A DNA stretch of 64,000 bases from Candidatus Defluviibacterium haderslevense (GTDB taxonomy: Bacteria > Bacteroidota > Bacteroidia > Chitinophagales > Saprospiraceae), in assembly GCA_016712225.1 (NCBI GenBank), contig JADJRL010000003.1:1935501-1999500 (forward strand). The letters are read 5' to 3'. The position numbers and the translations under genes are program-made. Under the pieces are notes generated by a model. That model was not told the DNA's origin. It did not search any database and worked only from the letters and a program-made list of their open reading frames with translations. The number at the start of each line of letters is the position of its first letter. Positions within the stretch are counted from its first letter, which is position 1. Shown one piece after another: positions 18,584-26,495 of this stretch.

Positions 18584-20022
18584 TAAAGGTATTTGGATTG
18601 ATATTTGACATCATTTTTGAGGTTAGTAATGAACTCATTGTTGGCATCTTTGGGTTCATTACTAGCCTTTTTGAAAATCAAAGAAAGACAGAATTCAATG
18701 CTGACTTTATTAGTGTAGATAAAGTCTTGCAAAATTCAGATACTGGATTTTGTCTTGATGGTGAAAATTGTCTTTCAATTTCTGAGAGTTTTAAAAATGC
18801 AATTATTTTAGGTGGAAGCGGTTCAGGAAAAAGCTCTACAGTGCTTATTAATAGTGCAATATTCATGGCCAAAGGAAATTCGTCTCTCATATTTAATGAC
18901 CCATCACATGAAATTAGATTGCTTGTAAGTGGTGCATTACAAAGTTATGGATATACCATTAAAGTAATAGACTATAGCAATGAAGCCTCAGAATGCTTTA
19001 ATCCACTTCAAAGATGTATAACAATTTCGGATATTCAAAAATTAGCATCACTGCTAGTTCGCAATGCACTGGGTGAAGCCAAAGATCCATTTTGGAACAA
19101 GTCTGCTGAGAGTCTTTTATCCCTTTTCATCCGATATTTAATATTCTATGGTGAACCAGGACATAGAAACTTATACAATGTCCTTCATCTGATAAATGTA
19201 TTTGCTGGAAATCCTGAGAAAATTGACAAACTCATCGTTAAAACTAGAGATGATAAATTGTTATCCGAATACAAAGCATTTGTAGCCTATGGAGACAAGA
19301 CCCTAATGTCTATTGTAGCTACTGCCAAAGCATCCCTTTCATTATTCACTGATGAAACAATAGCTAAAATCACATCCATTGATACAATTGATTTTGCAGA
19401 ATTCCGCACCAAAAAGATTGCCCTTTTTATCAATAATTCAATTCCAACAATGCAATATTATAGCGGAATTTCATCTCTGTTTTTCCAGCAATTTATGAAT
19501 GAAATATTAATTAGAATTCCAGAAAAGCATGAAAACAATATTTTCTTTCTTTTAGATGAAGCAGGATCAATGTTTTTGCCTTCACTTTCAACCATCATTT
19601 CTAATATCCGAAAATACAATAGTGGAATACTTTTAATATATCAGGACTACCATATTCTAGAACATATTTATGGTTCATATGAAGCAAAAAATATTTCTGC
19701 CAATTGTTATGCAAAAGTGTATTTGCCAGGTCAGCCGATTGAAACATGCAAAATGTTAGAAATGACACTAGGTAAATTTGAATATGAGGATGAAAATGAA
19801 GTTAGGCATACTCGTCAATTAATGACTTCTGATGAAATACGAATGAGTGATAAAGCTATTATACTTATTGGTAATAAACCACCAATTCATGCAAAATTGT
19901 ATCCATATTACAAAAACATGAAATTGAAATTGCTAACTGAAATTCCTCCATATATTCCAGTCAATATACTTCCTTTTGATATTCCTCCTTTAATTCAATT
20001 CGAAGATGAGAAGAAAGGTTAA
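18580..20022 (+). CDS. VirD4/TraG-family type IV coupling protein
   Basis: 480 residues. A hydrophobic N-terminus (VFGLIFDIIFEV ... LIVGIFGFITSLF, about 3-32) anchors it, followed by the ATPase: Walker A GGSGSGKSS (about 78-86), FNDPSHEI, Walker B FFLLDEAG (about 322-329), and the conserved SNIRKYNSGILLIYQD motif. The family couples the relaxase-DNA complex to a secretion channel, hydrolysing ATP at the inner membrane. At 480 residues it is a little short compared with TraG of Bacteroides conjugative transposons. It starts inside the stop of the 52-residue gene and overlaps the MobC-like gene by 17 bp. No VirB4 or pore genes follow, so it must use a channel encoded elsewhere. Confidence 0.88.
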   Translation: MIKVFGLIFDIIFEVSNELIVGIFGFITSLFENQRKTEFNADFISVDKVLQNSDTGFCLDGENCLSISESFKNAIILGGSGSGKSSTVLINSAIFMAKGNSSLIFNDPSHEIRLLVSGALQSYGYTIKVIDYSNEASECFNPLQRCITISDIQKLASLLVRNALGEAKDPFWNKSAESLLSLFIRYLIFYGEPGHRNLYNVLHLINVFAGNPEKIDKLIVKTRDDKLLSEYKAFVAYGDKTLMSIVATAKASLSLFTDETIAKITSIDTIDFAEFRTKKIALFINNSIPTMQYYSGISSLFFQQFMNEILIRIPEKHENNIFFLLDEAGSMFLPSLSTIISNIRKYNSGILLIYQDYHILEHIYGSYEAKNISANCYAKVYLPGQPIETCKMLEMTLGKFEYEDENEVRHTRQLMTSDEIRMSDKAIILIGNKPPIHAKLYPYYKNMKLKLLTEIPPYIPVNILPFDIPPLIQFEDEKKG

Positions 20023-20545
20023 CAAAGAGAATACTATATACTCACATTTAAAAACAAATGGAGTACTTGAAAAAGGAACGCATGAAGAAATTCAAAAGGT
20101 TCGGAGTGAATATTGGAGGGAGTATAAAAGAAAGTGGAGAGTAGCTAAAAGAAGAAAAGACAAAGAATTCGCAGTGTCATTTAATTCTGATGAATTAAAA
20201 GTTTTAACCTTTGAGTCTAAAAAGCATAAGTTAAGTAGAACTCAGTTTATCAAAGAAACAACATTCGCTTATATCAATAACTCATTTATAGTTCCAGACT
20301 TAATAGAAGTAAAAAAAATATCACAACTACTTGCGATGACATACAATTCAGTTCAAGACTTGTTTGATGCTAACAAATTAAATTTTGATTTGGGCCGAGA
20401 TATAATGGAATCAATAAATAGACTGGAGCGAGAAATACTCCCATTTCTTCACCATCCTAAAACCTTGGAGGAATATATTAAATTGCATATAGCAAAAGAT
20501 GGAGGAAATAAAGCTCAATTATTGGAATTCATAAACTCTTTATGA
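20006..20545 (+). CDS. MobC-like relaxosome protein
   Basis: 179 residues, very basic N-terminus (WREYKRKWRVAKRRKDKE), then a ribbon-helix-helix-like segment (FAVSFNSDELKVLTFESKKHKLSRTQFIKE, about 53-82) and a C-terminal helical part. This is the layout of MobC-type accessory proteins that bind oriT and help the relaxase. It overlaps the coupling-protein gene by 17 bp and ends 3 bp before the relaxase start, so the order coupling protein - MobC - relaxase is one translational unit. The family call rests on layout and context. Confidence 0.75.
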   Translation: MRRKVNKENTIYSHLKTNGVLEKGTHEEIQKVRSEYWREYKRKWRVAKRRKDKEFAVSFNSDELKVLTFESKKHKLSRTQFIKETTFAYINNSFIVPDLIEVKKISQLLAMTYNSVQDLFDANKLNFDLGRDIMESINRLEREILPFLHHPKTLEEYIKLHIAKDGGNKAQLLEFINSL

Positions 20546-20548
20546 TCC

Positions 20549-21466
20549 GTGATATTAAAAAATCTAACTCGTCGAAGTAATATTGGCCAATTAGTGAACT
20601 ATATCCTTAAGCCTGAAAAGGATGAAAAATCAGAACCAATATTAAAGCATAATCTTCGATCTCGTTCAGCCACTGGTTGGACTAAAGAATTTGAATCTAA
20701 TGATTCTTTAAGGTTATACAAAAGAAGTGATAATATTAAGCTCAATCATACGATTTTGTCTTTCTCAAACAAAGACATAGAACATATCAGTAAAGACCTG
20801 CTTAAAGACATTTCGAAAAAATTCATTGAATTAAGAGGCAACGACAATTTATATCTAGCTTCGTCTCATCATGACAAGGATCATATTCATTTACATATTT
20901 TAATGTCTTCAACAAAATATATGACCGGAGAATCAAATAGAATTTCCAAAAAGGAATTCCATGAACTTAAGATGGCTCTAGATGATTATCAAAAAGAAAA
21001 ATATCCAGAGCTAATACATAGCTTGCCTAACCATGGAAAATTGACCAAAGTCCAATCCCAAGATATTTCTTATCCATTTAAAGATTCAATTAGGACATTG
21101 TCTCAAAAACAGCAAATTTCTGAGACAATTACAGAAGTCTATGGTAAGACCAATTCAGGTCAAGAATTCCTTTCTCAGCTCAAATTTGAGGGTTTAGAGC
21201 CATATTATAGAGGTGGGTCAGTGTACGGAATCGAGGATGAAGGAAGGCATTTTAGGTTTAAGACTATAGGATTTGATGTTAACAAACTTGATGAATTGGA
21301 TAAGAAACCAAGTAAGCAGGAAACTGAATTACAGGAATTAAGTGATCTTCGAGAATCCAAAAATTTGGAAAAAGAAGTTGAAGATGAACGAAGTATTGAT
21401 ATTGGGACTTATGAAGAGACAGAGAATAATTCTGAAGATGATGAATATGATGGATTGGGTCTTTGA
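20549..21466 (+). CDS. MobA/VirD2-type relaxase
   Basis: 305 residues. It starts at GTG (20549), giving MILKNLTRRSNIGQLVNYIL, the standard beginning of Bacteroidota mobilization relaxases. The metal-binding motif is HHDKDHIHLHI at about 106-116 (two spaced His after Asp-His), and the nucleophile Tyr candidates lie in the first 30 residues (Y18). The protein nicks oriT and leads the strand into the recipient. The C-terminus (about 265-305) is an acidic, low-complexity tail. It closes the mobilization operon, and a structured repeat that may be oriT lies 75 bp downstream. Confidence 0.88.
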   Translation: MILKNLTRRSNIGQLVNYILKPEKDEKSEPILKHNLRSRSATGWTKEFESNDSLRLYKRSDNIKLNHTILSFSNKDIEHISKDLLKDISKKFIELRGNDNLYLASSHHDKDHIHLHILMSSTKYMTGESNRISKKEFHELKMALDDYQKEKYPELIHSLPNHGKLTKVQSQDISYPFKDSIRTLSQKQQISETITEVYGKTNSGQEFLSQLKFEGLEPYYRGGSVYGIEDEGRHFRFKTIGFDVNKLDELDKKPSKQETELQELSDLRESKNLEKEVEDERSIDIGTYEETENNSEDDEYDGLGL

Positions 21467-21541
21467 GTTTTAAATAGTATGAATTAAGAAATTTTAATCC
21501 GGTCATTAAACAATTTCTAGGATGCTAATTTTCGTAAGTTG

Positions 21542-21611
21542 CAAGATTGCCTCTCGCCATGGCGATTAATGATCTGCCTATGTCTAGAGGCTATCTTGTC
21601 GGGAGACCCGA
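21542..21611. other. Candidate oriT: nested inverted repeats downstream of the relaxase
   Basis: caagattgcctct (21542-21554) and agaggctatcttg (21586-21598) are inverted with 12 of 13 matching. The 31-nt loop starts with the palindrome cgccatggcg (21555-21564). A second hairpin, tcggg aga cccga (21599-21611), follows directly. The sequence cgtaagttgc just before the first arm is nick-site-like. The gap 21467-21874 has no gene otherwise. A transcription terminator is the alternative, but there is no T tract after either stem on the + strand. Confidence 0.4.
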
Positions 21612-21874
21612 ACCCCTAAAATAATGAATGTTGGAATTTTTTTGTATATTTGTATATTTGCAGACCTAAAACCTGAAACCTGAAAACCATTAAACTTATA
21701 ACCTTATTAAGCTTCGTATTCAAATTGCTATGCTTGTATATAATCAATGCTCCTAATAACATTCAAAATTAAATTTGATGCCATACATAATAATATTTTT
21801 AATTCCATTCTAATAAGTCAATAAAATATTTTTTAAGTTCATCTTTTAGTAAATAAATATAAAAAGTAAATAAA

Positions 21875-22336
21875 ATGAAGAAACCAGAAAATTATCCATA
21901 TTACACTATTTGGAGCGGGTCATTGAATTTAGGAGATACTCCTGGAGTTTTTTATAATAGTACATTTGTAGGGTTAATTCTTCAGATTCCAATTCTTATA
22001 AAAAACATTCCAAAGGGAAATGAATTAATTCATTTGATTTTAATTACAAGCGAAATCGAAACAATTGGTAAACGACCTCATCTTGTTTATTTTGATTGGG
22101 TTGCCGGCAATCCTTTGTCTAATCCAATTGGACAAATTGATGATACTGATTTTATTCCTGGCAGACCAGAGTATCATTGTCTGAAAGTCAGAACAAAAGA
22201 TCTTCAGGAAGGAAGTCATACAATTACAATTATTGTAAATACTGAAGTGCCCCTTGGTTTAAAAGATGACTTTGTATTAAATCGAATTGATGCGGATGAA
22301 AATGCCCTTATTAGAATTGGGTATATAATTCCGTAA
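21875..22336 (+). CDS. Hypothetical beta-rich protein of an unknown two-gene cassette
   Basis: 153 residues, no recognised family. The pattern of short strands (YYTIWSGSLNLGD, FVGLILQIPILI, LIHLILITSEI, LVYFDWVAG, HTITIIVNTEV, ALIRIGYIIP) suggests a beta sandwich. No signal peptide or membrane segment, so it is probably cytosolic. It precedes the 347-residue gene by 43 bp in the same direction. It is just outside the mobilization operon, where accessory cargo usually sits. Function unknown. Confidence 0.65.
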   Translation: MKKPENYPYYTIWSGSLNLGDTPGVFYNSTFVGLILQIPILIKNIPKGNELIHLILITSEIETIGKRPHLVYFDWVAGNPLSNPIGQIDDTDFIPGRPEYHCLKVRTKDLQEGSHTITIIVNTEVPLGLKDDFVLNRIDADENALIRIGYIIP

Positions 22337-22379
22337 AATTTTAATATCCGACGTACCATTTTATCGATAAATCATTTAA

Positions 22380-23423
22380 ATGAAAATTATAACATTAGCC
22401 TTCTTTATGCCGCTCATTGGGATTTCTCAAAACATTAACAGCGACTTTGCAATAAAGAATACTAGAACTCAATTGGATAGCTTTTTTATTGAAAATAAGA
22501 ATTCTTCGATAGAAGAAATTTCATATTTTTTACAAAGTGAAAGATATGATTTTCTGTGGCCAGAAATCCCTCCTGAATTAGTAGCCGGGGCAACGGTGGC
22601 TTCGGCTATATTTGGTGGTATAAGTGCTATAAATAGTTTTCGTCAAGTTAGTGAACTAAAGGAAATCAATCAAAAATTGGATAAAATTATTGCCCTTCAA
22701 TATGAAATTCTTAAAGCAATAAAAGACCTTAGCATTCAATTTCGAATTGATTTAGAAAAAGCATTTATAAAAGACATAGAACTAGAACTGAAAGCATACC
22801 AGCAGTCATTTGTAACTTTAACGGACGTAATGATTCAAAGGGGTAACAGAATAATATTTCCAAGGAACGGCCCAGATTACCAAGCAAGATTAGAAGACCT
22901 TATGTGGAAAGTTCAAGATTTATCAAACAAACTTAAAGGCTATGGACCTGTGACACATTATGCATTGTTTACAAGTATCGGACTACTTGAAACAATGTTT
23001 AAAGTAGCGAACGTTGATTTCAAATATAGACAGTCATTCTTAAAACAGAATCTGATAACGGTTTTAGAATTCGAAACATATTTTAAAAATAAATCGGATG
23101 AATTATTAAACCAAAGTACTGAATTTTATAATAAGAATAAAATTGATGGAATAAAATCAATAGTTGGCGGGCAATTTGGATTAGATTATCCATTTACTGA
23201 AATAAAAGGTAACCCTAAAGATGGATTCCATAGTAGGACATGGGTTCGAGAAAAGCAAGAAAAGCCTGAGTTTAGACCTGTAATAAAAGGCCCATATTAT
23301 GATATTCAAGTGCAGTATAATGAAATGGTTTCACGGCATATAAAATTTAAAGACGGAGTGATACCCATTTTTGATATTATATCAAAGGAATTGAACAAAT
23401 TAATTTTGCTATATAATGAATAA
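22380..23423 (+). CDS. Hypothetical secreted or membrane protein with glycine-rich hydrophobic helix and coiled coil
   Basis: 347 residues, no recognised family. An N-terminal signal-like segment (MKIITLAFFMPLIGISQ) precedes a mature part. At about 64-82 there is a hydrophobic small-residue helix (LVAGATVASAIFGGISAI), then a heptad-like amphipathic helix (VSELKEINQKLDKIIALQYE) and more helical sequence. A hydrophobic hairpin next to coiled coils is the layout of alpha-helical pore-forming proteins, but the similarity is only architectural. It probably works with the preceding 153-residue gene 43 bp upstream. Confidence 0.65.
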   Translation: MKIITLAFFMPLIGISQNINSDFAIKNTRTQLDSFFIENKNSSIEEISYFLQSERYDFLWPEIPPELVAGATVASAIFGGISAINSFRQVSELKEINQKLDKIIALQYEILKAIKDLSIQFRIDLEKAFIKDIELELKAYQQSFVTLTDVMIQRGNRIIFPRNGPDYQARLEDLMWKVQDLSNKLKGYGPVTHYALFTSIGLLETMFKVANVDFKYRQSFLKQNLITVLEFETYFKNKSDELLNQSTEFYNKNKIDGIKSIVGGQFGLDYPFTEIKGNPKDGFHSRTWVREKQEKPEFRPVIKGPYYDIQVQYNEMVSRHIKFKDGVIPIFDIISKELNKLILLYNE

Positions 23424-23596
23424 TTGACCATTACTATTTTGTAGTTAAAATTTTAAAAACGACTATGCGATTGAAAGGATTTGAAACACTTTGGCTTATT
23501 CGATAAAACTGATTCTAATTGATTACTTCACTAGAAAAGCAACATTGCAATTAACATTTGGTACATAGTAAACTTATAATTAATAACATCAATAAA

Positions 23597-23770
23597 TTAC
23601 CACTTAAAATTAATCCCTAAATCCACAACTTCATCCTCATGAATGAAATTTGATTGATATCCAATTGTAGTTTTTATGGAAGTATGACGATTAAGTTAAT
23701 GTAGTATTTGGATTGGTATCTTATCCTCCGATATATTACCGAAAGCATGTCGAGCAATTTGGACAAATTA
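23597..23770 (-). pseudogene. Remnant of a tyrosine recombinase C-terminus
   Basis: Read on the minus strand, the sequence gives FVQIARHAFGNISEDKIPIQ, then after an in-frame TAA (23696-23698) LNRHTSIKTTIGYQSNF and finally IHEDEVVDLGINFKW, ending at TAA 23597-23599. This is the Arg-His box, the second His position, and the Tyr nucleophile (TTIGYQ) of Bacteroidota phage-type integrases. There is another stop just upstream and no N-terminal part, so only the last ~57 codons survive. It differs from both intact recombinases in the window, so it marks an older insertion event. The rest of 23424-23814 shows no gene. Confidence 0.8.
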
Positions 23771-23804
23771 TTGTTGTGTTAAATTAAGATGTTAAGTCAA
23801 AATT

Positions 23805-23814
23805 ATGAAATCTA
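23805..23814 (+). pseudogene. Detached 5' end of the FRG-domain gene
   Basis: ATG AAA TCT A precedes the IS21 element. Deleting the element and one copy of the 5-bp target duplication joins it to 26501 in frame, giving MKSIKIKSLCEFVEYLMKPE. This is the most natural start for the FRG-domain protein now beginning inside the IS right end. Confidence 0.75.
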
Positions 23815-23819
23815 TGCAT

Positions 23820-23983
23820 AATCCGGAGCATATTGACCCACCAAATCCGGAGTAAAGTGACCCACCAAATCCGGAGCATGTTGACCCACTAAATCCGGAG
23901 CATATTGACCCACCCTAATTTTGGAAAAGAAGGGATTTAAAGTGGTTAATGATTCTAAAATCCGGAGCAAAGTGACCCACCCC
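23820..23983 (+). repeat. Left-end IS21 repeats: four tandem 24-bp units plus one distant unit
   Basis: Units of the form aatccggag-N5-tgacccac start at 23820, 23844, 23868 and 23892, exactly 24 bp apart. A fifth starts at 23959. These are transposase-binding multiple terminal repeats; the spacing is short and regular with no spacer sequence between, so it is not a CRISPR array. Confidence 0.9.
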
Positions 23984-24045
23984 CTAGAGCGAGCAAAAAA
24001 TTGATGCTAAAGTATTTGTATTTGGAGAACTAAATCCAAATACTC

Positions 24046-25632
24046 ATGTCAGCTAAACGAAAGCAAATGCATCAAATTAAGATTATTTTTCAAATGAAAA
24101 AAGCGGATCATAGTATTCGCAATATTGTCAAACAGACTGGAATGTCACGTAATACCGTACGAGACTATCTACGTCGGTTACAAGATTGTGGTTTAGAATA
24201 TGAAGCTGCTATAGCTCTGCCTGATGAAGAATTATCAAATCTATTGAGTAATTCAAACGAATCGCAAATCAAGTTAGCCAATACGAGTTGTGATGAAGCG
24301 GCTATGAGGAAGAATTTTATTAAAGAACGATTAGATTACTATCGAAAAGAATTACAAAAGCCAGGTGTTACAAAAACGCTACTATGGTATGAATACAGAA
24401 AAGAAAATCCACAAGGATTTGGCCAGTGTCAGTTTTGTTGGTATTTACTTCAACAAGAAAAATCAAATGAAGCTGTATTCAAATTTCACCACAAACCTGG
24501 AGAACAAGTTATGGTAGATTTTGCAGGAAACAAGTTGAGCTATATTGATAAAGTAAGTGGAGAAATTATAGAATGTGAAGTGCTGGTGTGTGTTATGCCA
24601 TTTAGCGGTCTAACCTATGTTGAAGTATTAATATCTCAACAGCAACAATTATTTATAAAAGGATTATGCAATGCACTTCAATATTTTGGAGGAGTGCCAC
24701 ATAGTATCAAATGTGATAACTTAAAATCTGCAGTAGTCAAGGCGAATCGTTACGAACCAAATTTTACTGAAGCCATAGAAATGATGAGTGCCCATTATGG
24801 AACTTATATGACAGCTTCACGAGTCCGAAAACCCAGAGACAAGGCTACGGTCGAAAATGCAGTACGTTTGGCTTATCAGCGCATTTATGCTCCGCTGAGA
24901 GATCAACAATTCTTTAGTCTTGAAGAATTACAACACAGAGTTATGGAGCAGTTGGAATGGCATAATACTCAACACTTCCAAGCTAAGACATATTCCAGAA
25001 AAGAACTTTTTGAAACTCAAGAAAAAAAATATTTGCATTCACTACCAGATCAAGCATATGTTTATCAACAAGTAACTTACGGTAAAGTCCAACGAAATTA
25101 TCATGTGATCTTAGGTCAGGATTATCATCAATACAGCGTTCCATATGGCTTAATTGGAAAGCGTTTAAAAATCATTTACACAGTTGATATTGTTGAAATT
25201 TATGATGATTTAAAGCGAATTGCAATACACAAGCGCAATTATAAGCGGCACGCATATACCACATTGGAAAATCATATGCCACTAAATCATCAATTTATGC
25301 ATCAATACAAAGGATGGGACGGTGAATACTTTATAAATCAATCTAAGTTAATTGGACCTGCGACAGCTCTTGTAGTAGATCACATACTTAAAAGTAGAAC
25401 TTTTGTAGAACAAAGCTACAACAGTTGTCTTGGAGTGCTCAGGTTAGCCAAAATGTATACACCTCAACGATTAGAGAAAGCTTGTTCATTAGTCCAAAGT
25501 GCCGCTAAAATTAATTATGGATTATTAGAACGGATATTGAAAAATAATATGGATAAACAAGAAATATTAATATCCACACCACCAACTTTATTTGATCATG
25601 AAAATCTAAGAGGACCCGATTCTTATTGTTAA
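24046..25632 (+). CDS. istA: IS21-family transposase IstA
   Basis: 528 residues. An N-terminal helix-turn-helix (SIRNIVKQTGMSRNTVRDYL, about 22-41) binds the end repeats. An rve-type DDE catalytic core follows: Asp in VMVDFAGN (about 157), Asp in IKCDNLKSA (about 224), Glu in KATVENAV (about 270). The C-terminal part is typical of IstA (residues to 528). It is followed 16 bp later by istB. All three acidic residues are present, so it should be functional. Confidence 0.96.
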   Translation: MSAKRKQMHQIKIIFQMKKADHSIRNIVKQTGMSRNTVRDYLRRLQDCGLEYEAAIALPDEELSNLLSNSNESQIKLANTSCDEAAMRKNFIKERLDYYRKELQKPGVTKTLLWYEYRKENPQGFGQCQFCWYLLQQEKSNEAVFKFHHKPGEQVMVDFAGNKLSYIDKVSGEIIECEVLVCVMPFSGLTYVEVLISQQQQLFIKGLCNALQYFGGVPHSIKCDNLKSAVVKANRYEPNFTEAIEMMSAHYGTYMTASRVRKPRDKATVENAVRLAYQRIYAPLRDQQFFSLEELQHRVMEQLEWHNTQHFQAKTYSRKELFETQEKKYLHSLPDQAYVYQQVTYGKVQRNYHVILGQDYHQYSVPYGLIGKRLKIIYTVDIVEIYDDLKRIAIHKRNYKRHAYTTLENHMPLNHQFMHQYKGWDGEYFINQSKLIGPATALVVDHILKSRTFVEQSYNSCLGVLRLAKMYTPQRLEKACSLVQSAAKINYGLLERILKNNMDKQEILISTPPTLFDHENLRGPDSYC

Positions 25633-25648
25633 TCATTAAATAAAATAT

Positions 25649-26380
25649 ATGAATACTGAACAAACTTTACAACAACTCAAAACTTTGAAACTGCATGGCA
25701 TGGCTACCACCTACAAAGCTATTGCAGACCTCCCGACTCATCAACAACCTGAGGCTCATTTATTGGTTGCTCAAATTACAGAATCAGAAATGCAACATCG
25801 TCAAGATGTGAAGATGAAATTTTTAATACGAATTAGCAAGCTGCGTTATGATGCTACTTTAGAACAAATCATTTGCTCTGAAAAAAGAAACTTAACTAAA
25901 GAACAAATATCTCGCTTCGCGGACTGTTCATTTATTAGAAAAGCTGAAAACATTCTTATTACAGGTGCCACAGGAGCTGGAAAAAGCTACTTGGCTTGTG
26001 CATTAGGACATCAGGCTTGTTGTATGGGTTACAAAGTTGCTTATCTCAACATGAATCGGTTTACTGAACGTATTCAGTTAAGTAAGTTGGATGGAACTTT
26101 TACTAAACTGTTGAATTATTTACAAAAAACAGAACTTGTTATACTTGATGATTTTGGATTGATACCATTCGATCAAAATCTAAGACTAGCTTTATTACAA
26201 ATCTTGGAAGATCGATACAATAAAAACGCAATTATTATAGCATCTCAACTTCCTATTAAAAATTGGTATGATTATCTAAATGACCCTACAATAGCAGATG
26301 CTATTTTAGATCGATTAATGGCAAAAAACCATCGAATTGAACTCAAAGGAGATTCATTACTTAAGAAATCTACCAATTAA
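25649..26380 (+). CDS. istB: IS21-family transposition helper ATPase IstB
   Basis: 243 residues, an AAA+ ATPase close in size to family members. Walker A is GATGAGKSY (about 106-114), Walker B is LVILDDFG (about 164-171), with a later sensor region (IIIASQLPIKNW, then DAILDRLM). IstB remodels target DNA for the IstA transposase. It is intact and directly follows istA. Confidence 0.96.
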   Translation: MNTEQTLQQLKTLKLHGMATTYKAIADLPTHQQPEAHLLVAQITESEMQHRQDVKMKFLIRISKLRYDATLEQIICSEKRNLTKEQISRFADCSFIRKAENILITGATGAGKSYLACALGHQACCMGYKVAYLNMNRFTERIQLSKLDGTFTKLLNYLQKTELVILDDFGLIPFDQNLRLALLQILEDRYNKNAIIIASQLPIKNWYDYLNDPTIADAILDRLMAKNHRIELKGDSLLKKSTN

Positions 26381-26420
26381 TTATTGTTACCTTTATGACT
26401 TCAATTTATTGCACCTAAAG

Positions 26421-26495
26421 GGGTGGGTCAACATGCACCGGAAAGGGTGGGTCAACATGAACTGGAAAGGTGGGTCAGTTTGTCCGGATTTTGCA
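26421..26495 (-). repeat. Right-end IS21 repeats (three units)
   Basis: Three inverted copies of the end motif start at 26421, 26445 and 26469 (ggtgggtca-...-ccgg or a diverged form). The outermost ends in TGCA at 26495. The spacing is again 24 bp. The last unit supplies the GTG start and first codons of the FRG-domain frame. Confidence 0.85.

Larger units (their letters stand above)
23815..26495 (+). mobile_element. Complete IS21-family insertion sequence
   Basis: 2681 bp, bounded by TGCA at both ends. The left end (tgcataatccgg...) and the reverse complement of the right end (tgcaaaatccgg...) are terminal inverted repeats. A 5-bp direct repeat atcta flanks it (23810-23814 and 26496-26500), the expected target duplication. 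It encodes intact istA and istB and carries multiple internal copies of the end motif, as in IS21. Both reading frames look intact, so it may be recently active. It interrupted an FRG-domain gene after codon 3. Confidence 0.95.

Noticed and set aside
18442..18890. Minus-strand frames across the start of the coupling-protein gene
   Set aside because: They lie antisense to the coupled operon, have no protein-like features, and contradict the tight gene packing on the plus strand.
23820..23915. Four tandem 24-bp units that look like a CRISPR array
   Set aside because: There are no spacers, the unit includes the IS terminal motif, and inverted copies occur at the right end of the same IS21 element, so they are transposase-binding repeats.
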